From positions 7,477-71,476 of the forward strand of contig CAZMZH010000018.1 of NCBI GenBank assembly GCA_964570665.1: 64,000 nucleotides of DNA. The letters are read 5' to 3'. The notes beneath the pieces are model-generated. The model was not told the DNA's origin. It saw only the letters and a list, made by a program, of their open reading frames with translations, and made no database searches. Made by a program: the position numbers and the translations under genes. Every line of letters begins with the position of its first letter. The stretch's first letter is position 1. Source of the DNA: JAJDAT01 sp964570665. Its GTDB lineage: Bacteria; Nitrospinota; Nitrospinia; Nitrospinales; JAJDAT01. Positions 1-7,820 of this stretch are shown here, piece after piece.

Positions 1-1452
1 GGACGCGGCCTTTGCAGAGACGACATCGTTCGAGCCATCGTTCGGCAAGGACCTTCGCAAGTTCGGGAACTCATCGCATTAGGAGCAAAGTTTACGCAAA
101 AAAATGCCGACAATTACGATTTGAGTCGCGAAGGAGGCCATTCTAAACACCGGATTCTCCATGCCGACGACTTTACAGGTCGAGAAATAGAAAGCACCCT
201 GGCGCAAGCGGCCGAACAACATCCGAATATTGAAATTTATCAATACCACATGGTAATCGATTTAATCACTCACGCTCGATTAAATCCCTCTATTAAACCC
301 GGCGGCCCTTCAGACGAAGCTTTAGGAATATATGTTCTTGATTCGCGCCAAAATCAGATCAAAACTTTCGTCGGTAAAGTAATACTTTTGGCTTCGGGAG
401 GCGCGGGAAAAGTTTATCTCTATACTTCCAACCCAGATACGGCAACTGGAGACGGAGTCGCTATGGCTTACCGAGCGGGCGCAAAGATAGCCAATATGGA
501 GTTTTTTCAATTTCATCCAACCTGTCTCTATCATCCTGAAGCAAAAACGTTTCTGATTTCCGAAACCGTTCGCGGCGAGGGAGGAATTCTTAGAAAAAAG
601 AACAAAGAACCGTTCATGCAAAATTACCATAAGCTAGGTTGTTTGGCTCCTAGAGATGTGGTCGCAAGAGCTATCGACTTTGAAATGAAAAAATCGGGCG
701 ACGATTTTGTCTATCTAGATATTTCGCACTTAGAAGGCTATAGAATCCGAGAGCGCTTCCCAAATATATATAAGCAGTGCTTAAACTTTGGTTTCGACAT
801 GACAAGAGAACCTATCCCAGTGGTTCCGGCAGCGCACTACATGTGCGGCGGAATCATGGTCGACGCTAATGGACAAACAAATATAAAACGTTTATTCGCC
901 TCTGGCGAAGCTTGCTACTCAGGCCTGCATGGGGCTAATCGCCTTGCCAGCAACTCTCTATTAGAAGGTTTGGTCCTTTCTCATAGGGCATCCGAAAAAG
1001 CCATTGATCTATTAAAAAAACAAGGAACGTCTTTGCCGTCCTCCAATATTCCGCCTTGGGATAGCGGAGACGCGGTAGATAGCGACGAGTCTGTTGTGGT
1101 CTCGCACAACTGGGACGAACTGCGACGTTTGATGTGGAATTACGTAGGAATTGTTCGTTCCAATAAACGCCTTTTACGAGCTAAAAGAAGAATCGATCTT
1201 CTTTTGGAAGAAATTCACGAATACTACTGGAATTTTCACGTCACCAAAGATTTACTCGAACTTAGAAATATCGCCATTACTGCACAGTTAATTGTGCAAG
1301 GAGCCTTGGAAAGAAAAGAAAGCCGAGGACTTCATTACACCATCGATCATCCAAATACAGACGATAATAATTGGAAACGGGAAACCGTGCTCCAAGAAAC
1401 TTCCCCAGGTTTAATTAACCGATTGAATATGGAACCTCAAACCCATGAATGA
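1..1452 (+). CDS. nadB: L-aspartate oxidase, 5' end cut by window edge
   Basis: FAD enzyme that oxidises L-aspartate to iminoaspartate, the first step of de novo NAD synthesis. The frame is open from base 1 (GRGLCRDDIV...), so the true start and the FAD GxGxxG motif lie outside the window; the TTG at 121 is not the start. Visible family motifs are the FHPT block, the GGIMVDANGQT stretch, and SGLHGANRLASNSLLEG, the succinate-dehydrogenase/NadB flavoprotein signature. The C-terminal helical domain is complete. The stop overlaps the ftsK start by 8 bp. About 483 residues are visible out of the usual 530 or so. The family call is firm. Aspartate oxidase rather than fumarate reductase rests on length and the C-terminal domain. 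Confidence 0.9.
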   Translation, partial: GRGLCRDDIVRAIVRQGPSQVRELIALGAKFTQKNADNYDLSREGGHSKHRILHADDFTGREIESTLAQAAEQHPNIEIYQYHMVIDLITHARLNPSIKPGGPSDEALGIYVLDSRQNQIKTFVGKVILLASGGAGKVYLYTSNPDTATGDGVAMAYRAGAKIANMEFFQFHPTCLYHPEAKTFLISETVRGEGGILRKKNKEPFMQNYHKLGCLAPRDVVARAIDFEMKKSGDDFVYLDISHLEGYRIRERFPNIYKQCLNFGFDMTREPIPVVPAAHYMCGGIMVDANGQTNIKRLFASGEACYSGLHGANRLASNSLLEGLVLSHRASEKAIDLLKKQGTSLPSSNIPPWDSGDAVDSDESVVVSHNWDELRRLMWNYVGIVRSNKRLLRAKRRIDLLLEEIHEYYWNFHVTKDLLELRNIAITAQLIVQGALERKESRGLHYTIDHPNTDDNNWKRETVLQETSPGLINRLNMEPQTHE

Positions 1453-3742
1453 AAAATCCATTTTTAATTTGACGCGCGATTTTTGTGGCATTGTTGTTTT
1501 AGGCATCGCTTTCTTTTTAGCAGCCGCGCTTGCTTCCCATCATTCGCAAGATCCTTCTTACAACAGTTTTGGATCTTCCGAAACAACTTTAACTCTTAAT
1601 AATGGCGGCATTGTCGGCGCTTATCTTTCCGATTTTTTAGTCCAATTATTTGGAGGCGGGGCGTTTTTCTTTCCTTTGGTTATATTTTACGCGGCATGGA
1701 CTTTGATTCGAGGCAACTCATTTATTCGATTACCAATAATAGTTTGCGCTGGAGCGTTTTTTCTGATTAATCTCTGCTCATTTTTTTATATTCATTTTGC
1801 CTACGACCCATATTTTGGAAAAGGAGTTAACTCTGGGGGCGTTGTTGGATCATTTTTAGGCGAAATATTTAAAACATGGTTAAACACCTCGGGAGCTTAT
1901 TTAACCGTCATTACGTTTAGTATTATTTCTTTATTAGCGCTTACAGGTATTTCCGCAAATAGCGTTGTGGAATGGATTCTTAAAATTGTTAAAGACGCTG
2001 CATCGTTCTTTATCGCTATCTGTAAATTAACTTATAGAGCATGTTTTGGCGGAGGAGACAAAGCAGAATCTAGCGAAGACAATAGCAAAAAAGAACCCGC
2101 TCCAGCTGCCGCAAAAAAATCTACTCCAAAATCCAAGGAAAAGGAACCGATTATCGTTTCTTTAGCTCCCGAAATTACTCCCGAGCCTGCAGCCAAAAAA
2201 ACAAAAAAGGCTGAAGCGCCTTTTGTCGCTAAAGCTCCAGCTTCGGATGAAGGAAACGAAAACTACATGGTTCCTGGATTAGATATCTTGGACGACATAC
2301 CGCCTCCTACAGATCCCGAAAGATCTCGCGAGGATATCTTGGCGCGCTCTAAGGTCCTTGAAAAAAAACTAGCCGATTTTGGGATTGAAGGTCGAGTGGT
2401 ACAAGTCTTACCGGGTCCTGTTATTACGCTTTATGAGTTTGAACCGGCTCCCGGAATTAAAGTTAGCCGAATCGTATCGCTCACCGACGATCTCGCGCTT
2501 GCCATGCGCGCTCCAAGCGTACGTATTCTTGCGCCGGTGCCGGGAAAACCGGTCGTTGGTATTGAAATACCAAACCCTAACCGCGAAATCGTCTATTTTA
2601 AAGAAATCATCTCTTCAGACGTTTTTAAATCCAGCCCTTCAAAATTAACCATGGCTCTTGGAAAAGATAATGTAGGAAACCCGGTAGCGGTTGATTTGGC
2701 CCAAGTGCCGCATCTGCTAATCGCAGGAGCGACAGGGTCTGGAAAAAGCGTCGGAATTAACGCGCTGGTTTGTAGTATTTTGCTCAATGCAAGTCCCGAA
2801 GAAGTCCAAATGATCATGATTGATCCTAAGATGCTTGAATTCTCTATGTATGACGGAATTCCTCATCTAATAGCTCCAGTAGTGACTAATCCTAAAAAAG
2901 CGACGGCAGCCCTACAATGGGCCGTTACTGAAATGGAACGCCGTTATAAGCTCATGTCGGAAAAAGGAGTGCGTAACATTACGGGCTTTAACGACCTAAT
3001 AGAACGTGAAAATGCAGAGCTGCAAAAGAAAAAGGACTCGAAGAAAAAAACGGACAACGAATCGGGCGAAGACGAACCTCAACCACAAAAAAAGTTCTCT
3101 TACGTAGTTATAGTGATAGACGAATTAGCCGACTTGATGATGGTAGCGTCGAAAGGAGTTGAAGAAGCCCTTATGCGGTTGGCTCAGATGGCTCGAGCGG
3201 CGGGAATCCATTTAATATTAGCGACCCAACGCCCATCGGTGGACGTACTTACTGGCGTCATAAAAGCTAACTTTCCGGCCAGAATATCTTTTCAAGTCAC
3301 ATCTAGAGTCGACTCCAGAACCATTCTAGATAGCATTGGAGCCGAAAAACTCCTCGGCAAAGGAGATATGCTATTTCTCCCGCCAAGTTCTTCCAGGATC
3401 GTAAGAATTCACGGCGTAATGGTAAAAGATATCGAAATCAATAGAATCATAAAATTCATTAAGGAGCAAAAACGCGCCGAATATCGAGATGATATTTTTG
3501 TTGCCCCGAAAACCCAAGAGTCTGCTCCTGAGGAAGAGGAAGAATTCGACGAAAAATACGACGAAGCTGTCGCTTTGGTTTCCCGCGAACAACAAGCCTC
3601 TATTTCCATGGTACAAAGAAAATTAAGAGTAGGTTATAATCGAGCCGCTAGAATGATTGAGGTTATGGAAAAAGAAGGAGTCGTCGGTCGTTCGGACGGA
3701 ATAAAACCACGTGAAGTTTATATTAAAGAAATTCCCGCTTAG
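1445..3742 (+). CDS. ftsK: DNA translocase FtsK/SpoIIIE
   Basis: Septum-located, ATP-driven DNA pump that clears and aligns chromosome termini at division. The 765 residues show four N-terminal membrane helices (within about 15-170), a Lys/Ala/Pro-rich linker (about 205-290), the alpha-beta motor with Walker A GATGSGKS near residue 430 and Walker B VVIVIDELADLM near 555, and a C-terminal gamma winged-helix domain (about 700-765, with QRKLRVGYNRAARMIE) that reads polar DNA sequences. Length is typical of a short-linker FtsK. A charged Lys/Glu insert sits between Walker A and B (about residues 520-545). Its ATG overlaps the end of nadB by 8 bp, suggesting translational coupling. Confidence 0.96.
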   Translation: MNEKSIFNLTRDFCGIVVLGIAFFLAAALASHHSQDPSYNSFGSSETTLTLNNGGIVGAYLSDFLVQLFGGGAFFFPLVIFYAAWTLIRGNSFIRLPIIVCAGAFFLINLCSFFYIHFAYDPYFGKGVNSGGVVGSFLGEIFKTWLNTSGAYLTVITFSIISLLALTGISANSVVEWILKIVKDAASFFIAICKLTYRACFGGGDKAESSEDNSKKEPAPAAAKKSTPKSKEKEPIIVSLAPEITPEPAAKKTKKAEAPFVAKAPASDEGNENYMVPGLDILDDIPPPTDPERSREDILARSKVLEKKLADFGIEGRVVQVLPGPVITLYEFEPAPGIKVSRIVSLTDDLALAMRAPSVRILAPVPGKPVVGIEIPNPNREIVYFKEIISSDVFKSSPSKLTMALGKDNVGNPVAVDLAQVPHLLIAGATGSGKSVGINALVCSILLNASPEEVQMIMIDPKMLEFSMYDGIPHLIAPVVTNPKKATAALQWAVTEMERRYKLMSEKGVRNITGFNDLIERENAELQKKKDSKKKTDNESGEDEPQPQKKFSYVVIVIDELADLMMVASKGVEEALMRLAQMARAAGIHLILATQRPSVDVLTGVIKANFPARISFQVTSRVDSRTILDSIGAEKLLGKGDMLFLPPSSSRIVRIHGVMVKDIEINRIIKFIKEQKRAEYRDDIFVAPKTQESAPEEEEEFDEKYDEAVALVSREQQASISMVQRKLRVGYNRAARMIEVMEKEGVVGRSDGIKPREVYIKEIPA

Positions 3743-4589
3743 TAAAGTTCCAGCAAAAGTTGCCGTTTATTTTTTTATTTTACTTTTATTTCCTCTTATT
3801 TATTGCGAAATAAGCCAAGCGACTCTTTATAAATGGAAAGATAAACAAGGGAATATCCACTTTACAAGCGATCCAGATACAATCCCCAAAGATTTTAAAA
3901 ACCAAAGTAAAGAGTTTAGCCCAGGTCCCGCTCCAAAGTTTTCTCCTCCGCCGTTATCTTTACCCGAAGCGCCTTCCTCTCCAAACCTGGATATCGTTAT
4001 TCCAATAAGTCAAAAGGGAAACCAGTTTTTTGTCAAAACTATTTTAAACGGTCACTTAGAGGCAAATCTCCTTTTAGATACTGGAGCGTCTATTCTGGTA
4101 ATTTCTGAAGAAATTGGGAAAAGCCTAGGCTTTAGCCGATTAGACAACATGCCGCAAATAGAAGCACAAACGGCTGGCGGCAAAATTTGGACGCCTTTAA
4201 TTTTTTTAGATACCGCCGAAGCGGCAGGGGCAAAATCTTTTTCGGTAGAAGCAGTCATTGATACTAAATTGGAAAAACTTGACGGTCTACTTGGAATGGC
4301 GTTTTTTGAACAATTTAAAATGACTTTGGATCGAAAAAACTCTCAACTAATCTTACAATCAAATATTTCAGAAGATGAAACTCTTTATGGAGGGTGCTCC
4401 GTTAATTGGTGGATAAAAAAGATGAATCATTTTCGATCCAATAAAATTTATTTTGGACGCCTTGCAAATAAATTTGCAGAGGAAAATCATGAAAAAGCTT
4501 ACAACGTTGAGAAAACCGCAGAACATTACAATCAACTTTTTAATCGCACTAGATCTTCAGCGCAAGAGCTAAACGTTCCGTTAGACTAA
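3711..4589 (+). CDS. secreted DUF4124 + retropepsin-like aspartyl protease
   Basis: Starts with GTG 32 bp inside the end of ftsK. N-terminal hydrophobic segment (about residues 17-38) ends in a signal-peptidase-like ISQA, so export is likely. Residues 39-60 match DUF4124 (LYKWKDKQGNIHFTSDP). Residues about 90-220 form a single-lobe retroviral-type aspartyl protease fold with the LLLDTGASILVIS active-site motif (Asp near 123) and a later GLLGMAFFEQF block. One DTGA motif means it would work as a homodimer. The last 60 residues are charged and unassigned. Substrate unknown. Fold call good; the exact start is uncertain because no ATG is in frame nearby. Confidence 0.75.
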   Translation: MKFILKKFPLSKVPAKVAVYFFILLLFPLIYCEISQATLYKWKDKQGNIHFTSDPDTIPKDFKNQSKEFSPGPAPKFSPPPLSLPEAPSSPNLDIVIPISQKGNQFFVKTILNGHLEANLLLDTGASILVISEEIGKSLGFSRLDNMPQIEAQTAGGKIWTPLIFLDTAEAAGAKSFSVEAVIDTKLEKLDGLLGMAFFEQFKMTLDRKNSQLILQSNISEDETLYGGCSVNWWIKKMNHFRSNKIYFGRLANKFAEENHEKAYNVEKTAEHYNQLFNRTRSSAQELNVPLD

Positions 4590-4600
4590 CGCCAAATATT

Positions 4601-5368
4601 ATGGCCTCTAATCAATCCGCCAATTCAACTATTCATTTTATTCTATTGGGAGCTAGCAATCTTGCCAGGGCGCAGTTTGGCCTCAATCGGTATTTTGAAA
4701 GGTCATTTCCTAATTTGGTTTCAACTTCAATCGCATCGGGCCCAGGCAGGGCTTATAGCGTTTCCGGAGGAATCTTTGGCGTTAGCTATTCTCCACTCAA
4801 AACCAGTCCCATTTTCAAACTAGGTCGGGAAAAAAGTTCAAACTATCGTCTAACTATTGGATTAATTTCCGACATTGGCAACGACATCATGTATGGAGTT
4901 CCGGTTCAAAAACTAATTCAGGATTTAGAAAAATCAATTCATGACTTATCTGATTTTTGTTCTCATATTTTTGCAGTCCCCATCCCTTATCAAAAAATTA
5001 AGAGCCTGAACCATTGGCAAATAAATATCATAAAAAGAATTTTATTCCCAAAATGCGAATTAAGTCCTGAAAAAATTATGACTTCTATCCAAACAGTTAA
5101 TCAATTTTTATCTGAAATCACCAATTCCAAGTTTAAACTATTAAAAGAGGTGGACGATTGCATTGGTTGGGACCGGGCGCATTATGATATTTCCAAAATG
5201 CATATCGCATGGACACAAATCATCAACCAAATCGCTAAAGAACTTTCCATGAAATCTAATAAAGATATTAAACAGACCTTGATGTTTAGGTCTTTTATCG
5301 ATTATTGGAAAAATCTTATTTTTTGCGAAACCAATCCTTTTATTTCTAAAAACCAACAAACCTATTAA
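4601..5368 (+). CDS. SGNH/GDSL-like hydrolase candidate
   Basis: 255-residue protein without a signal peptide, 11 bp after the protease gene. It has spaced motifs like those of SGNH hydrolases: GASN near residue 18 in place of block I GDSx, IGNDI near 92 (block III), and WDRAHYD near 190, which has the DxxH of block V. The block I residue expected to be the nucleophilic Ser is therefore in a GASN rather than GDS context. It is followed directly by a PlsC-like acyltransferase, so an acyl-ester or lipid substrate is plausible but inferred. Could also be a non-catalytic relative. Confidence 0.45.
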   Translation: MASNQSANSTIHFILLGASNLARAQFGLNRYFERSFPNLVSTSIASGPGRAYSVSGGIFGVSYSPLKTSPIFKLGREKSSNYRLTIGLISDIGNDIMYGVPVQKLIQDLEKSIHDLSDFCSHIFAVPIPYQKIKSLNHWQINIIKRILFPKCELSPEKIMTSIQTVNQFLSEITNSKFKLLKEVDDCIGWDRAHYDISKMHIAWTQIINQIAKELSMKSNKDIKQTLMFRSFIDYWKNLIFCETNPFISKNQQTY

Positions 5369-5379
5369 CTAAACCCAGT

Positions 5380-6159
5380 TTGGATTGCTCAAGCTTGAAG
5401 ATTTTAAGAATAATTTATAGATTAATTTGCTTAATAACGATCAACTTTGTATTTGTCCTGATCGGAATTACGTTGAATCTTTTTTTCCAAAAAGATTCTC
5501 AAAAACTTAAACGTTATGTCGCTAAATTCTCAAAAAAATGGGCTTGTTGCGTTTGCAAATTTTTGAATATTGAAATTGCTATTCAAGGAGAAATACCAAA
5601 ATTTGAAAACGCATTAATCGTAGCCAATCATGTTGGCAGCCCTGACATTTTCGTTTTAGGGTCCTGTTTTCACGCTGTTTTTGTTTCCAAAGAGGAAGTG
5701 CGAGATTGGCCTCTCTTAGGGTTTTTAGCGGATTTAGGGCAAACCATATTTGTTAACCGCGCAAAAAGGCAAATCGTTCACGGAACAATTTTATCGATCA
5801 AAGATCGTTTAGAGTCTGGACTCTCCGTTTTATTATTTCCCGAGGCGCGAGTTACAGACGGGAAAAAAGTATACCCGTTTAAATCGGCACACTTTGAAGC
5901 CGCTATACTATCTAAAAAACCCATATTACCCATAATGATACATTACGAGAATTCAGAAAACCCAAAAGTCGCGCAGTGGGGAAACCAAACTTTTATTTTT
6001 CATATAATCGAATTATTAAAAAATCCAAAACTAAAAGCAACCGTTACCGTCTTCCCGCTCATTCCATCGTCTTACAACAGAAAAGACTTAGCCACTAAGA
6101 GCCATAATCTTATTCAAAAATCCTATAATGAAATAATCGACAAAAATTCTAATAATTAA
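5380..6159 (+). CDS. 1-acyl-glycerol-3-phosphate acyltransferase family (PlsC-like)
   Basis: Transfers an acyl chain to lysophosphatidate or a related acceptor at the inner membrane. Shows an N-terminal hydrophobic helix (about 12-33), the NHVGSPD block (the NHxxxxD catalytic motif) near residue 85, and FPEAR near 155 in place of the usual FPEG. 259 residues is normal. It begins with TTG; a second in-frame TTG lies 15 bp downstream, so the start is uncertain. It follows the SGNH-like gene by 11 bp and may form a lipid-modifying pair with it. PlsC versus ornithine-lipid OlsA-type use cannot be decided from sequence. Confidence 0.8.
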   Translation: MDCSSLKILRIIYRLICLITINFVFVLIGITLNLFFQKDSQKLKRYVAKFSKKWACCVCKFLNIEIAIQGEIPKFENALIVANHVGSPDIFVLGSCFHAVFVSKEEVRDWPLLGFLADLGQTIFVNRAKRQIVHGTILSIKDRLESGLSVLLFPEARVTDGKKVYPFKSAHFEAAILSKKPILPIMIHYENSENPKVAQWGNQTFIFHIIELLKNPKLKATVTVFPLIPSSYNRKDLATKSHNLIQKSYNEIIDKNSNN

Positions 6160-6198
6160 CTTATTTGAAAAAGGTTGGTTTATAATTTTTTAATGAAC

Positions 6199-6286
6199 GC
6201 CCCCACCGCAAGTGGACGGTGTATCCTATAAAAAGCATTTTTTAAAAGATGTGGCAAGCCAGGGGGAATTAAACCCACTTGTGGGA
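6199..6286 (+). promoter_or_regulatory. hairpin-rich leader upstream of the carbonic-anhydrase-like gene
   Basis: The 158-bp gap before 6318 holds a CCAC/GTGG hairpin (6203-6215), a CCCACTTGTGGG dyad (6274-6285) and possible long-range pairing of CCCCC (6200-6204) with GGGGG (6262-6266). It is clearly less AT-rich than the flanks. It may be a structured 5' leader or a terminator remnant of the plsC transcript. I do not recognise a known riboswitch. Confidence 0.3.
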
Positions 6287-6317
6287 TTAAATTAAATAAT
6301 TTTTTAGCGGAGCGGTT

Positions 6318-6836
6318 GTGATTCATCCTTATCTTGACAAAACACCTATCATACATCCTTCAGTTTTTTTGGCCGAAGGCGCTCAAATTATAGGCGATGT
6401 CGAAATCGGCGAGCAAAGCAGTGTCTGGTTTAATGCCGTTATACGTGGCGACGTAAATTATATTCGCATTGGTTCTAGAACTAACATCCAAGACGGTTGT
6501 ATCTTACATGTTTCGCGGAAAGCGTACCCTCTCATTGTCGGAGACGATATAACGGTCGGTCATAATGTCACGCTTCACGCCTGTGATGTTGGGTCCCGTT
6601 GCCTCATTGGCATGGGAGCGACTGTCATGGATGGAACAAAAGTAGGAGAGGATTCTATAATTGGGGCTGGAGCATTAGTAACCGCTAGGACGATAATCCC
6701 TCCTCGTAGTCTCGTTCTAGGATCGCCCGCCAAAGTAAAACGCGAGTTAACTGACGACGAAGTTCAAAGTATTCAGGAATCTGCAGATCATTATATCGAA
6801 GACGTAAAAAACTATTCTATAACGAGGCGAAAGTAG
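6318..6836 (+). CDS. gamma-carbonic anhydrase family hexapeptide-repeat protein
   Basis: 172-residue left-handed beta-helix protein of the YrdA/CaiE/PaaY group; such trimers bind a metal between subunits and some hydrate CO2. Hexapeptide-type turns run over residues 15-135. The candidate zinc ligands are the His in ILHVS (near 66) and the two in GHNVTLHAC (near 83 and 88), the family spacing. GTG start. The stop overlaps the next start by one base, so it is co-translated with the phosphorylase gene. Whether it is an active carbonic anhydrase is not shown by sequence alone. Confidence 0.85.
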   Translation: MIHPYLDKTPIIHPSVFLAEGAQIIGDVEIGEQSSVWFNAVIRGDVNYIRIGSRTNIQDGCILHVSRKAYPLIVGDDITVGHNVTLHACDVGSRCLIGMGATVMDGTKVGEDSIIGAGALVTARTIIPPRSLVLGSPAKVKRELTDDEVQSIQESADHYIEDVKNYSITRRK

Positions 6837-7714
6837 TGGCGCAAGAAAAGCTTGCAGTTATTGGAGGTAGCGGCGCTTATCATCTATTGGAAGATAAAGC
6901 TTTTGGAAAGGAAATAGATTGCCGCACAATTACGACCCCATTTGGTCCGAGCGCACCCATTCATCGATTTTCTATAGAGGACAAAAGCTTTCTTTTTCTC
7001 TCACGTCATGGCGAAAAAGATTACTCGCTTACCGCTACATTTGTTAACTATAGAGCGAATATTTTCGCTTTAAAAAAATTAGGTATTGAAACGGTTGTTT
7101 CATGGTCTGGACCGGGAATTATCAATCGAGCGTTTCGACCGGGAGAATTTATCCTTCCCCACGATTTAATTGACGAAACAAAAAGTCGCGAATCGACATT
7201 TTTCAAAAATCGAGGTTACGGTTTTATCCGTCAAAGCGATCCTTTCTGCCCTGAAGTACGGGAAACATTGCATCAAAATTTCCATACCATGGGTATTCCC
7301 CATCATGATCAAGCCGTTTATGTTTGCACAGAAGGCCCTCGTCTTGAAACCCCAGCGGAAATCAGAAAATTTCGAATCGTGGGCGCCGATTTGGTGGGAA
7401 TGACACTCATTCCAGAAACGTTTTTAGCGAGAGAATTAGAAATTTGTTACGCCCCGATTTGTTATCTAACAAACTTTGCGGAAGGAACGATAAAAAGAGA
7501 ATATCAAGAGGGTCAACTTTTCGAAGGAATGCTTGCCGGTTCAGAAAAAAAGAGCGTAGATATTGCTGTCCAACGTTTTCCTGAAATCCTAAAACACGCT
7601 CTAGATAGCTTAACCGCTATGCCAAGAAATTGTAATTGTAAAAACGCAATGCTCCGATATAAAAATAAAAACATGATTGAAGACGACTGGACAACTTGGA
7701 TTGGCGATATTTAA
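6836..7714 (+). CDS. MTAP/PNP-family nucleoside phosphorylase (methylthio-purine type)
   Basis: Phosphorolyses a purine nucleoside, by family most likely a 5'-methylthio-nucleoside, for methionine and purine salvage. The 292 residues show the phosphate-binding GGSGAY start, LSRHGEKDY, NYRANIFALK, EGPRLET, and GMTLIPETFLAREL in place of the usual GMT-PE-LAREAE. The purine-site loop reads LTNFAEG: an Asn stands where MTAPs normally carry Asp (TDYD), which resembles 6-oxopurine enzymes. A C-terminal CxC (RNCNCKNA, about residues 262-269) resembles the disulfide motif of archaeal MTAPs. GTG start overlaps the previous stop. Substrate (MTA versus methylthioinosine) is open. Confidence 0.8.
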   Translation: MAQEKLAVIGGSGAYHLLEDKAFGKEIDCRTITTPFGPSAPIHRFSIEDKSFLFLSRHGEKDYSLTATFVNYRANIFALKKLGIETVVSWSGPGIINRAFRPGEFILPHDLIDETKSRESTFFKNRGYGFIRQSDPFCPEVRETLHQNFHTMGIPHHDQAVYVCTEGPRLETPAEIRKFRIVGADLVGMTLIPETFLARELEICYAPICYLTNFAEGTIKREYQEGQLFEGMLAGSEKKSVDIAVQRFPEILKHALDSLTAMPRNCNCKNAMLRYKNKNMIEDDWTTWIGDI

Positions 7715-7743
7715 AGGGAATCTCTAATAATTCGATATTTTTA

Positions 7744-7790
7744 CTTGCGGCAACTCGCAAGCCCTTATGACACAAGGGCCGTTCGTGGCC
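7744..7790. other. three adjacent small hairpins
   Basis: Between the phosphorylase stop and the TPR gene lie CTTGCG/CGCAAG (7744-7749 with 7756-7761), GCCCTT/AAGGGC (7761-7766 with 7774-7779) and GGCC/GGCC (7777-7780 with 7787-7790). They are followed by an A-run then a T-run. Possible terminator or structured RNA; no known family recognised. Confidence 0.35.
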
Positions 7791-7820
7791 AAAAACAACT
7801 TTTTAGAAACCCCCTAAAGC

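Noticed and set aside
121..1452. TTG at 121 as the nadB start
   Set aside because: The frame is open and homologous to NadB from base 1, so this is only a frame artefact of the window edge.
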